Both the position numbers and the translations under genes were made by a program. A stretch of 64,000 nt of DNA from JBJFCE01 sp964437825 (GTDB taxonomy: Bacteria; Bacillota; Clostridia; Lachnospirales; Lachnospiraceae): the NCBI GenBank assembly GCA_964437825.1, contig CAYTIH010000003.1, positions 1 through 64,000 on the forward strand, written 5' to 3'. The notes below the pieces were generated by a model, which saw nothing but the letters and a program-made list of their open reading frames with translations, had not been told where the DNA came from and did not search any database. Position 1 is the first letter of the stretch. The number at the start of each line of letters is the position of its first letter. Of this stretch, positions 9,583 to 17,558 are shown in pieces.

Positions 9583-10710
9583 ATGGGCAACAGTGAGAAA
9601 AAACAGCGTCCCAGAATTTATGTATGCCATACCTTATATCATGTGTATGTTTCTGTTTTAAAGGAAATGAATCTGCCGCAGACGGACGGGCCGAAGGGAA
9701 AGGCGGACATTGCATTAAGTAAGATATTTATGGATTTTGGAGATCTGGGAGAGCGTCTTAAGGCGTCCGGCGTATTTGACAGAGTGCTTACACTGGATGA
9801 GCGGCGTGCGGAGAATTTTCCGGACATTATGAAATATAAGGAAAATCATCATAATATTGTCAGACATATGATCAACCGGATTATTTTTACCAAGAAGCTC
9901 GGTAAGCTTCAGGGGCGGTTTATTGACATTAATTTCAGGGAATATCAGGATATCTATGTATTTTGCGACTCCGATCCGATCGGTTATTATCTGAGCTGCC
10001 ATCACATTTATTATCATGCGGTGGAGGACGGGCTTGACTGCCTGAAAAACTTTGATGCCGCGCATGTGGATAATCAGGGACATTTTAAATTAAAGGCGGC
10101 TTTGGCGGCGAAAAATATTATTTTTATACAAAACGGGTACGGAAAGTATTGTCTGGATATGGAGGTCAATGATGCTTCCGTGTTTGACTATACGTTTGAA
10201 AAATATAAGGAAGTGCCCAGAAAACCTATGGAACAGGCGCTGGACAGCGGGCAGAAGAAAACTATGCTGGACATTTTTCTGCCGGATGCAGAGCAGATCA
10301 CGAAAAAGCTTGCAGGATGTGAGGACTGCGTATTATTTCTGACTGAGGCTTTTCCGGGAGATCATCCGGAGGTGCGAAAGGCGGTCAGCGACGAGGTCCT
10401 TCGTGATTACTGCGGGAATGCACATGTCGTGATTAAGCCCCACCCGAGGGATGATCTTGACTATGCGTCACTATATCCGCAGTGTACGGTGATCAGGGGA
10501 AAATTTCCGATTGAAGTGCTGAATTTTATTGAAGGAATTCATTTCAGCAAGGCTGTGTCCATCATTACCTCGGCGCTGGATTCCATAGAATTTGCCGATG
10601 AGAAGGTGAATATCGGACCATATATATATGATGCCTATGAGCCGGAGGAGGTTCATGCGTTTATGAAGATTGCGTGGGATGCGAAGCATCCGGAGAGGTC
10701 CGGGGGATGA
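9583..10710 (+). CDS. Sialyltransferase-like enzyme (GT52/GT38-type), candidate nonulosonic-acid transferase
   Basis: A 375-aa protein with the hallmarks shared by bacterial sialyl- and polysialyltransferases of families GT38/GT52/GT80: an acidic-acidic-Gly motif (EDG, 148-150), an HP motif in KPHPRDD (about 285-291), and a Ser/Thr stretch SIITSALDS (about 326-334). Such enzymes use CMP-activated nonulosonic acids. The locus makes CMP-pseudaminic acid (pseB-pseF below), so transfer of that sugar is a sensible inference. It precedes the first ABC flippase, so the sugar may cap a lipid-linked oligosaccharide before export. The assignment is by motif only; overall similarity is modest. Confidence 0.68.
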   Translation: MGNSEKKQRPRIYVCHTLYHVYVSVLKEMNLPQTDGPKGKADIALSKIFMDFGDLGERLKASGVFDRVLTLDERRAENFPDIMKYKENHHNIVRHMINRIIFTKKLGKLQGRFIDINFREYQDIYVFCDSDPIGYYLSCHHIYYHAVEDGLDCLKNFDAAHVDNQGHFKLKAALAAKNIIFIQNGYGKYCLDMEVNDASVFDYTFEKYKEVPRKPMEQALDSGQKKTMLDIFLPDAEQITKKLAGCEDCVLFLTEAFPGDHPEVRKAVSDEVLRDYCGNAHVVIKPHPRDDLDYASLYPQCTVIRGKFPIEVLNFIEGIHFSKAVSIITSALDSIEFADEKVNIGPYIYDAYEPEEVHAFMKIAWDAKHPERSGG

Positions 10711-10756
10711 TTCGTTCGAAGGGCTGTCCCGGGCAGGGAGGAAGGAAAGAAACAGG

Positions 10757-12496
10757 ATGCTGAAGGACTTAAAGAAAATACGGATTTTGATGGATCGAAA
10801 ACAGAAACGGCAGATGGCCGGGCTGGTGGTAATGATGATCATCGGTGCGCTGCTGGAAACCATGAGTATCTCATTGGTCATTCCGGTCGTGACTGCGGTC
10901 ATTCAGCCGGATGTTTTGAATAAATATGCATTTGTGCGGGCGGCGTGTCGTGTGCTTCATATTCGTACCACGCTTCAGTTTACGATTTTTGCCATGCTTG
11001 CTCTGATTTTGATTTTTATTGCAAAGGATGCTTTTTTGTTCTGGCAGTACCGCAGAATGTACCATTTTGTATATACCAATCAGTTCCAGACCGCGGAGCG
11101 GCTGCTGAGAAGTTATGTAAACAAAGATTATGAGTATTTCCTGAACGCGGAGACCTCTGTGATTCAGAGAAGTATTACGGCGGATATCAACAATATGTAT
11201 ACGCTGATTCTGGCCATGCTGCAGCTGGCTTCGGAGCTGATTGTTTTTCTTTCGCTCGGAATTACATTATTTGTGATGGACCCTATGATGACGCTGACGC
11301 TCTGTGTACTGCTCGTGGTTACGCTGATTGTGATTAAACAGATCATCAAGCCGATCATGAACCGAACGGGAAAAGCCAATCAGGACTATGGAGCCGCCAT
11401 GTATGAGTGGATCACGCAGACCGTGACGGGAATTAAAGAGGTTAAGGTAAACGCTAAGGAGCAGTATTTCATCGGGGAATATTTAAAGCAGGGCAGGGGT
11501 TATATCAATGCGATGGAAACCTACAGCATGTTTGCCAATACGCCCAAGCTCCTGATTGAGGCAGTATGTATTACGGGTATGATTGCTTATATGCTGGTAC
11601 TGGTGCTTACCGGTGCGGATGTGGGGAATATGATTCCGATTATTTCTGCTTTTGCGGTGGCCGCGGTGCGGTTGATGCCGTCCGCGAGCAGGATTAATAA
11701 CCAGCTGACGCAGATATCCTATTGCGAGCCGTTCTTCTTTCATGTCAGCGACAATTTGCTGGACGATATCAGCGAGGATAAAATTGATCTGTCCTATGCG
11801 GTGGAGGCAAAGGAGAAGCTTCCGGTCACAAAGGAGATTTGTCTTAGCAAGATTACTTATAAGTATCCGAATACGGAAAAATATATTTTTGACCATGCCG
11901 ATCTGACCATACCGGTAGGATCTGCGGTTGGAATTGTCGGAGGCTCCGGCGCGGGCAAAACCACAATTGTGGATATCATTCTGGGCCTTTTAAAACCGGA
12001 GGACGGAGAGATTACGGCGGATGGCGTGAATGTCAGGGAACATTACAGGGAATGGCTCAAAAATATCGGGTATATTCCGCAGATGATTGCACTGCTCAAT
12101 GCCGATATCCGCAAAAATATTGCATATGGCGTTCCGGAGGAGAAGATCGATGAAGAAAAGCTGCGTCACGCGATAGAAGAAGCACAGCTTGATGCCTTTG
12201 TGGACGGACTTCCGGAAGGGGACAGAACCGGAATCGGAGAACGCGGTATTCGTATATCGGGCGGTCAGCGCCAGAGAATCGGTATTGCCCGGGCACTGTA
12301 TGAGGATCCCGAGGTACTGATCCTGGATGAAGCGACTTCGGCGCTTGATAATGATACCGAGGCTGCCATAATGGAGTCCATTAACAGGCTTCACGGCAAA
12401 AAGACGTTGATTATCATTGCGCACAGGCTTCAGACGATTGAGAAATGTGATATGGTATTTCGCGTGGAGAACGGCAAGATAGTGCAGGAGCGGTAG
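10757..12496 (+). CDS. ABC transporter flippase (PglK/MsbA-like), copy 1
   Basis: A 579-aa half-transporter with six N-terminal membrane helices (about 20-330) and an ATPase domain holding Walker A (GGSGAGKT, about 394), signature SGGQRQR (about 500) and Walker B VLILDEATSALD (about 520). It resembles PglK-type flippases that move lipid-linked oligosaccharides outward as homodimers. Start ATG 10757 follows AGGAAAG; the in-frame extension back to 10670 overlaps the upstream gene. It is closely related to copy 2 at 50942: both have FAVAA(V/M)RLMPSASR in the same place. No Wzx flippase is seen in the window, so these transporters probably do that work. Confidence 0.9.
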   Translation: MLKDLKKIRILMDRKQKRQMAGLVVMMIIGALLETMSISLVIPVVTAVIQPDVLNKYAFVRAACRVLHIRTTLQFTIFAMLALILIFIAKDAFLFWQYRRMYHFVYTNQFQTAERLLRSYVNKDYEYFLNAETSVIQRSITADINNMYTLILAMLQLASELIVFLSLGITLFVMDPMMTLTLCVLLVVTLIVIKQIIKPIMNRTGKANQDYGAAMYEWITQTVTGIKEVKVNAKEQYFIGEYLKQGRGYINAMETYSMFANTPKLLIEAVCITGMIAYMLVLVLTGADVGNMIPIISAFAVAAVRLMPSASRINNQLTQISYCEPFFFHVSDNLLDDISEDKIDLSYAVEAKEKLPVTKEICLSKITYKYPNTEKYIFDHADLTIPVGSAVGIVGGSGAGKTTIVDIILGLLKPEDGEITADGVNVREHYREWLKNIGYIPQMIALLNADIRKNIAYGVPEEKIDEEKLRHAIEEAQLDAFVDGLPEGDRTGIGERGIRISGGQRQRIGIARALYEDPEVLILDEATSALDNDTEAAIMESINRLHGKKTLIIIAHRLQTIEKCDMVFRVENGKIVQER

Positions 12497-12518
12497 GCAG
12501 GAGGGAGAAAGGATCAAC

Positions 12519-14033
12519 ATGGGAAATTGGCTGGTTCAGAAGTATCATGCTTTGGGAAAACAATATAAGCTGGCTTTTTTTGCAACATTCTGTATGGGAC
12601 TGTTGGTGCATATGTATATGTTTACGAATAAGCTGCCAAATCATGATTATGTTTATAATATCCATACGGATCAGTTCCTTTGGCCGCTGTCTTTAGGAAG
12701 ATGGTTTTTGAATGTTGTGACGGGGCTGAGCTCTTATTTTAGTCTGCCCTGGGTGAACGGCGTGCTGACGATATTCTATCTTGCAGTCGCTGCGGGTTTT
12801 CTGGTTGCTGTTCTGGAGCTGTCGAATGCGGTTCCGGTATTGTTGTGCTGCGGGCTTTTGGTTTCATATCCGGCGCTTACGGATACGATAGGATATATGT
12901 TTACCGTTGACGGATATATGTTCGGGTTTCTGCTGTCGGTGATGGCGGTCTGGTTTTGGGAGAAAAAAAGTGTTCCCGGCTTTATGGCATATGCGATCTG
13001 TCTGGCGCTGACGGTGGCGATTTACCAGTCATACCTTTCCGTATCCGTTTATCTGATTTTGATCAGGCTGATCCTTGATATTTTTGAACAGAAATACGGG
13101 AATCGGGAGCTGCTGAAAAAGGGCGGAATTGCGCTTGCAGGCGGAGCGCTCGGCATGATTTTGTATTATGCGGGGCTGATGATTATGATGAAATATCATA
13201 ACGTGGACTTTGCAGGGTATATGGGAATCGATCAGGCTGCAGTTCCCGGGGTCGGTGCGTTAGCGGCCACTCTGGGTCGGGATGCCATGTCCTTTATCGA
13301 ATTGTTTGTCGGCGGAAATTCCGATTTTACCGCGTATGAGCTTTTGAATATCCTTTTTATGCTTGCACTGCTTGCGGCATATCTGATGATCGGTATCAGG
13401 ACCGGGCTTTACCGCAAAAAGCTGCAGACCGTGCTTTTGATTGCGGCAAGTCTTTTGTTTATTCCGACGGCGTATTTGTGGAATTTTATTTCGCAGGATG
13501 TCATTTACCGCTTCTTGATGCTGTATTGTGTGGTCTTATTATACATGCTGCTGATCAAGCTGACGGATCAATATTTGACCGGATGGTTTTCCAATGCGGT
13601 TATGGTTCTTACCATGGGCATTGTCCTGAACTTTACTTTGATTGATAATATTGCATACTACAATCTGGAATTATGCTGGGAGCAGACCTATGCGACTGCA
13701 GTCCGGATGGAGGAACGGATTACGAGCCTTGAGGATTATGATCCTAAGGCGCCGCTGTTTGTTTCGGGAACGATACAGACGGAGGAACGTGAGTGGCTGC
13801 AGGAGCGCATTCCGTATATGATAGGAACCAATGATGTGAATTTGATGCGCAACCAGACCTTTGTTGTTAAAATCATAGAGGTGGATCTGGGGCATACCTA
13901 TGATCAGGCAGGCGGAGGAAATAAAGAAAGCGTCATTGACACGCCTCAGTTTCAGAATATGGGATGCTGGCCGGAGGCTGATTCTGTGCAAATGATCAAC
14001 GGAGTGATTGTAGTAAAGCTGTCTGAGGAATAG
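12519..14033 (+). CDS. GtrII-like membrane glucosyltransferase, copy 1
   Basis: A 504-aa integral membrane protein with about ten helices and an extracytoplasmic C-terminal domain of roughly 110 residues. The N-terminal HMYMFTNKLPNHDY and LSLGRWFLN match the GtrII-type glucosyltransferase domain family, whose members take a sugar from an undecaprenyl-phosphate donor made by GtrB and add it to a glycan outside the membrane. The C-terminus (WPEADSVQMINGVIVVKL) recurs almost unchanged in copy 2 at 55289. It follows the flippase gene by 22 bases with an AAAGGA site. The natural partner would be a GtrB-like enzyme at 92 or 29794. Confidence 0.8.
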   Translation: MGNWLVQKYHALGKQYKLAFFATFCMGLLVHMYMFTNKLPNHDYVYNIHTDQFLWPLSLGRWFLNVVTGLSSYFSLPWVNGVLTIFYLAVAAGFLVAVLELSNAVPVLLCCGLLVSYPALTDTIGYMFTVDGYMFGFLLSVMAVWFWEKKSVPGFMAYAICLALTVAIYQSYLSVSVYLILIRLILDIFEQKYGNRELLKKGGIALAGGALGMILYYAGLMIMMKYHNVDFAGYMGIDQAAVPGVGALAATLGRDAMSFIELFVGGNSDFTAYELLNILFMLALLAAYLMIGIRTGLYRKKLQTVLLIAASLLFIPTAYLWNFISQDVIYRFLMLYCVVLLYMLLIKLTDQYLTGWFSNAVMVLTMGIVLNFTLIDNIAYYNLELCWEQTYATAVRMEERITSLEDYDPKAPLFVSGTIQTEEREWLQERIPYMIGTNDVNLMRNQTFVVKIIEVDLGHTYDQAGGGNKESVIDTPQFQNMGCWPEADSVQMINGVIVVKLSEE

Positions 14034-14066
14034 AGAATTCGTGACGCTTGAAACTGGCGGTGGAGT

Positions 14067-15095
14067 ATGAAGTTAAGCATTATCGTTCCGGTATATAATA
14101 TGGCCGGAGAGGGAAAATTGAATTATTGCATGGATTCCCTGATTTCTCAGAATTTACGGGAGTTTGAAATCATTGCGGTGGATGATGCTTCTACGGACTG
14201 TTCCTTTCAAATTCTGCAGGATTATGAGAAAAGATATCCGGCGCTTGTCCGTGCCGTGCACTCTACGGAGAACCGCAAACAGGGCGGAGCGAGAAATCTG
14301 GGGATGGAGTATGCAAGCGGAGAGTGGATCGGCTTTATGGATTCCGACGACTGGGCAAGCCCGGACATGTACGGGAAATTATTGCAAAAGGCGCAGGAAA
14401 CAGGCGCCGACGTCGTCGGGTGCCAGTATCAGATTACCTATGAGCATTCCATGAAGCCCGGGAAAACCGTGATCAATCATACGGCGGATCAGACGGGAAT
14501 CCTGGAGGAGGCAAAATACAGAAAGCTGGTTTTGGCTTCCGGCAGCATGGTGATTAAGATATATAAAAAGGCGGTCATTGACAGGTATGGGCTGCGCTTC
14601 CCGGAGGGCGTATTTTATGAGGATAATGCGGCAGGTCCGGTTTGGATGCTGCATTTTACGCATTTTGAACTGGTGGACGAGCCGTTATATTATTATTATC
14701 AGCATGAGGCCTCCACGGTGCACAGGATTACGCAGACCCGGTGCCAAAACCGGATGGAGACGGCGTGTCTTCTGGTAAATGCCTGCAAAGAGCAGGGAGT
14801 TTATGAAACATATCTTCCCGAGATAGAGGCCAGATTTACACAGCTGTATTATGTCAATACTTTATTTTCCTATATGATAGGGATTCCCGTGCCGAAGCTT
14901 TCTTTTCTGCGGGAGCTGCGCAGGGGAATCCTTGACCGATTTCCGAATTTTCGGCAGAATCCCTATTATGACCAAATGTATGATCGGGAACAAAAGAAAA
15001 TGATTGATCTGCATATCAGAAATGTACTGCTTTTTGCAATCTATGACAAGGCACTGCGCCTGTACCGTAAAGTCAGATACGGAAAGAAGAATTGA
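14067..15095 (+). CDS. GT2 family glycosyltransferase
   Basis: GT-A enzyme of 342 aa. LSIIVPVYNMAGEG at the start, VDDASTDCS near residue 36, GGARNLGMEYASGEWIG near 73 and MDSDDW near 91 make the family clear. It lengthens or decorates the glycan of the first module in the cytoplasm. The C-terminal ~100 residues are helical and basic and may touch the membrane. Its stop codon lies 4 bases from the stop of the convergent acyltransferase, and no terminator is visible between them. The donor is unknown. Confidence 0.86.
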   Translation: MKLSIIVPVYNMAGEGKLNYCMDSLISQNLREFEIIAVDDASTDCSFQILQDYEKRYPALVRAVHSTENRKQGGARNLGMEYASGEWIGFMDSDDWASPDMYGKLLQKAQETGADVVGCQYQITYEHSMKPGKTVINHTADQTGILEEAKYRKLVLASGSMVIKIYKKAVIDRYGLRFPEGVFYEDNAAGPVWMLHFTHFELVDEPLYYYYQHEASTVHRITQTRCQNRMETACLLVNACKEQGVYETYLPEIEARFTQLYYVNTLFSYMIGIPVPKLSFLRELRRGILDRFPNFRQNPYYDQMYDREQKKMIDLHIRNVLLFAIYDKALRLYRKVRYGKKN

Positions 15096-15099
15096 AGGC

Positions 15100-16170
15100 C
15101 TACCGAAGCAGGCGTTTCAGTACGGGAATTTTTAACAGCAGATGCGTAACGATGCCGCAGATCAGTACAATGCAGGCGGTAATCAGAGGAACGGACAAAA
15201 GCGGCGTACAGATATCCGTATCAAGACCGATTTCCTTCAAGAATTCTATGACCAGCGGGTGAATCAGATAAATTCCCAGCGTGGTATCCGCACAGGTTTT
15301 CAGCAGGCGGCAGAAACGTTCGGAAAGCGTTCTTGTGTATAAAACGGCCTGACATGCGGCAAAGACAGCGGCTGCCATGAAAAAGGACGTTGCGGCAAAG
15401 GGCGTGTTCATAATGTAGGAGGGCGCCTGATCCGCAAGGGAGGCGCGGATACCGAGCACGCAGGCGAGTACAAAGCTCAGGACGCCGAGCAGATAGATGA
15501 TAAGGCGCCATTTGCGGTCACGGGATTCCGTAAAGGCGTGAAGATAGTGGCCCAATATGAAATAGCCCAGATAACCGCTGAACAGATAGAAGTCATTTTG
15601 ATTCAAAAAGTCGACAAAGAGATATTTAAATTTAAATTCATAATGAAACAGCGTTGGGAACAGCAGTGCGGTAATGAAAAATACGCACAGAAAGTACAGG
15701 CAGACGGTTTTGCTGCTTTCCACGTCTTTTTTTATCATCGGAAGGAACATATACAGGAGCGCGAGCATGGGTAAAAACCATAGGTGGTAATAGCCGCTTT
15801 TCTGGATCAGCGCAAGTACGACGTCGTTTTTGATATTGGAAAGGGTCAGCGCTTGTCCTGATGCAAGAAGGGCATAGACCTGATAAAAGGCTTTCCAGAT
15901 ATAATAAAGCAGGAAAAAGTGCAGGGTTTTGTGAAGCAGGATATTCTTTAACTGCACATGATACTCAGGGCGCAGGGTCAGAGCGCCGCTGATCATGACA
16001 AAGAGCGGTACGCCGATCAGACCGAGACAGTCCAGGGACAGTGTGATATAAAAAGCGGAGCCGTCCACGGGAAGATCGGCAATATGCTGTGCGGATACGT
16101 GAACCAGCACAATCAAAAAGCAGGATATGATGCGAAGCAGATCAAGGTAGGGAATTCGTTTTTGCTGCAT
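15100..16170 (-). CDS. Acyltransferase 3 family membrane protein
   Basis: The only minus-strand gene in the window. The 356-aa protein has about ten helices and begins RIPYLDLLRIISCFLIVLVH, the signature of acyltransferase-3 (OafA/WecH-like) enzymes that O- or N-acylate surface glycans. HLWFLPMLALLYMFLP near residue 145 and GIYLIHPLVIE near 307 are further family marks. Start ATG 16170 has GGAGG upstream on the minus strand (complement of 16179-16183). A good minus-strand promoter lies at 16203-16230, so it is transcribed on its own. It meets the preceding operon tail to tail with a 4-base gap. Confidence 0.85.
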   Translation of the reverse strand: MQQKRIPYLDLLRIISCFLIVLVHVSAQHIADLPVDGSAFYITLSLDCLGLIGVPLFVMISGALTLRPEYHVQLKNILLHKTLHFFLLYYIWKAFYQVYALLASGQALTLSNIKNDVVLALIQKSGYYHLWFLPMLALLYMFLPMIKKDVESSKTVCLYFLCVFFITALLFPTLFHYEFKFKYLFVDFLNQNDFYLFSGYLGYFILGHYLHAFTESRDRKWRLIIYLLGVLSFVLACVLGIRASLADQAPSYIMNTPFAATSFFMAAAVFAACQAVLYTRTLSERFCRLLKTCADTTLGIYLIHPLVIEFLKEIGLDTDICTPLLSVPLITACIVLICGIVTHLLLKIPVLKRLLR

Positions 16171-16202
16171 GGAAAGGCCCTCCGTTTTGAGTGTTTGGTA
16201 AC

Positions 16203-16230
16203 AGTATAGCACGATCCTGAGTTTTCGCAA
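16203..16230 (-). promoter_or_regulatory. Promoter for the minus-strand acyltransferase
   Basis: On the minus strand: -35 TTGCGA (complement of 16225-16230), a 16-bp spacer, and -10 TATACT (complement of 16203-16208) preceded by TGC, an extended -10. It lies about 33 bases upstream of the acyltransferase start codon. Confidence 0.65.
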
Positions 16231-16243
16231 ATCGAATTGCCGG

Positions 16244-16286
16244 ATTACGGCGCAGGCAAAAGTAGAATTACGGCGCAGCCGAAAGT
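16244..16286. repeat. Tandem 20-bp direct repeats with 23-bp period (possible operator)
   Basis: ATTACGGCGCAG plus eight more bases at 16244-16263 is repeated at 16267-16286 with two mismatches, separated by AGA. The 23-bp period, close to two turns of DNA, and the position between two divergent promoters suggest a site for a dimeric or cooperative regulator. The repeat is seen directly; the operator role is inference. Confidence 0.55.
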
Positions 16287-16318
16287 CCTGCACTGACATA
16301 TAGTCATTTTTCGATTTC

Positions 16319-16347
16319 TTGTCTTTTGTAGGGGATTATGATAGAAT
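16319..16347 (+). promoter_or_regulatory. Promoter for the pseB operon
   Basis: -35 TTGTCT (16319-16324), exactly 17 bp spacer, -10 TAGAAT (16342-16347), with TG at 16339-16340 giving an extended -10. Transcription would start near 16354 and leave a leader of about 185 nt before pseB. The -10 and downstream bases belong to a motif repeated at 16417 and 34943. Confidence 0.65.
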
Positions 16348-16349
16348 GA

Positions 16350-16376
16350 GTGCAAGCGAGAAGAATGTGCTTGCAC
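16350..16376 (+). promoter_or_regulatory. Stem-loop in the pseB leader
   Basis: Perfect 8-bp inverted repeat GTGCAAGC (16350-16357) and GCTTGCAC (16369-16376) with an 11-nt loop, at the predicted 5' end of the transcript. There is no following T-run, so it is not a simple terminator. Confidence 0.5.
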
Positions 16377-16397
16377 ATTCGGCGAGCGACGAATTGG

Positions 16398-16420
16398 ATC
16401 ATGAATCGCAGATTCATGAT
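16398..16420 (+). promoter_or_regulatory. Second stem-loop in the pseB leader
   Basis: Perfect 9-bp inverted repeat ATCATGAAT (16398-16406) and ATTCATGAT (16412-16420) around CGCAG. It runs directly into the second copy of the TAGAAT motif (16420-16425). It may act as an RNA hairpin or as a DNA operator overlapping that -10 sequence. Confidence 0.5.
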
Positions 16421-16435
16421 AGAATAAACGCAAAA

Positions 16436-16461
16436 GAAAAACAAGCGGCTGCGAAGCGGCA
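16436..16461 (+). repeat. Shared leader element, second copy
   Basis: GAAAAACAAGCG, then GCTGCGAAGCGGCA. It matches bases 1-25 of the window with about three differences, and in expanded form 34954-34991. GCTGC and GCGGC can pair around GAA to form a compact hairpin. It lies in the leader, 79 bases before the pseB start. Conservation across three leaders suggests an RNA or protein recognition site; its function is not known. Confidence 0.5.
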
Positions 16462-16539
16462 GGCGGCTATAATGGAATTTGATATGGCAACAATATAATT
16501 TAGAAATGAGTATTCAAAATATATTACAGGAGGCTTTCA

Positions 16540-17553
16540 ATGGCATACGAAACTAATATCATGGACGGGAAGACGATACTGATCACCGGAGGAACCGGTT
16601 CTTTCGGAAAATGCTTTACTAAATATGTATTAACAAATTATAATCCGAAGAAGATTATTATTTACTCCAGGGATGAATTCAAGCAGTGGATGATGGAAAG
16701 TGAGTTTCGTGAGTATAAGGAAAAGCTGCGTTTCTTTATCGGAGACGTCAGGGATGAACAGCGTATGGAGCGCGCATTCCGGGACGTTGATTATGTCATT
16801 CATGCGGCGGCGCTAAAACAGGTGCCCGCCTGCGAGTACAATCCGAATGAGGCAATCAAGACCAACATTAACGGCGCCATGAATGTGATCGAGGCGGCTT
16901 TAAATACCGGGGTCAGCAAGGTGGTGGCTCTTTCTACGGATAAGGCAGTGAATCCGGTCAATCTGTATGGCGGCACCAAGCTCGTTTCCGACAAACTGTT
17001 CATTGCGGCTAACGCTTATGCGGGAAACAGGGATATTGCGTTTTCGATTGTCCGTTACGGAAATGTGGCAGGAAGCCGCGGATCTGTCATTCCGCTTTTC
17101 CATAAGATCATTCAAAACGGAGGAACGGAGCTTCCGATTACCGATCACCGCATGACACGTTTCTGGATCAGTCTGACACAGGGCGTGGAGCTGGTGATTA
17201 AGGCACTGGAGGAAGCAAGGGGCGGCGAAACCTTTATCAGCAAGATCCCTTCCTTTAAGATTACGGATCTGGCGCAGGCGATGATGCCGGGATGTCAGAT
17301 GCCTGAGGTGGGAATCCGTCCGGGCGAGAAGCTTCACGAAATCATGGTAACCGTGGAGGATTCCTTTACCACCTATGAATATGATAAGCATTTTATCGTA
17401 TATCCGCAGATGAAATTTAACGAGCGTCAGAACTTTGAGCCTGCAGGCAAAAAAGTTTCTGAGGGATTTTCATACAGTTCGGGCAATAATACGGAGTGGC
17501 TGAATGCGGAGCAGATCAAAGAGCTGTTAAAAGATGTTGATTTGGAGAAATAA
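16540..17553 (+). CDS. pseB: UDP-GlcNAc 4,6-dehydratase (inverting), PseB
   Basis: First step of CMP-pseudaminic acid synthesis: converts UDP-GlcNAc to UDP-2-acetamido-2,6-dideoxy-beta-L-arabino-hex-4-ulose in the cytoplasm. The 337 aa match the soluble FlaA1/PseB length. The NAD(P)-binding ITGGTGSFG is near residue 13, and LSTDKAVNPVNLYGGTK near 127-144 carries the Asp/Lys/Tyr catalytic set with Tyr retained, unlike the Met form in the long dehydratase at 35078. An AGGAGG ribosome site precedes it. Heads an operon that also holds pseC, pseF, pseI and pseH-pseG, which settles the pathway. Confidence 0.92.
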   Translation: MAYETNIMDGKTILITGGTGSFGKCFTKYVLTNYNPKKIIIYSRDEFKQWMMESEFREYKEKLRFFIGDVRDEQRMERAFRDVDYVIHAAALKQVPACEYNPNEAIKTNINGAMNVIEAALNTGVSKVVALSTDKAVNPVNLYGGTKLVSDKLFIAANAYAGNRDIAFSIVRYGNVAGSRGSVIPLFHKIIQNGGTELPITDHRMTRFWISLTQGVELVIKALEEARGGETFISKIPSFKITDLAQAMMPGCQMPEVGIRPGEKLHEIMVTVEDSFTTYEYDKHFIVYPQMKFNERQNFEPAGKKVSEGFSYSSGNNTEWLNAEQIKELLKDVDLEK

Positions 17554-17558
17554 CCGTT

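Larger units (their letters stand above)
16171..16539. other. Divergent regulatory intergenic region, 369 bp
   Basis: The only stretch over 300 bases without a gene. It contains a minus-strand promoter, a pair of 23-bp-spaced direct repeats, a short palindrome (16294-16306), a plus-strand promoter, two perfect stem-loops, a second copy of the extended -10 motif at 16417-16433 and the leader element shared with the window start. An AGGAGG ribosome site for pseB is at about 16528-16533. These parts are described separately. I see no open reading frame here with a convincing ribosome site. Confidence 0.8.

Noticed and set aside
15096..15099. Terminator between the convergent genes
   Set aside because: Only 4 bases lie between the stops and I see no GC-rich stem with a T-run in the overlapping ends.
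16468..16499. Two TATAAT sequences (16468 and 16494) in the pseB leader as promoters
   Set aside because: Neither has a recognisable -35 at 16-18 bp; the stronger promoter at 16319-16347 explains transcription.
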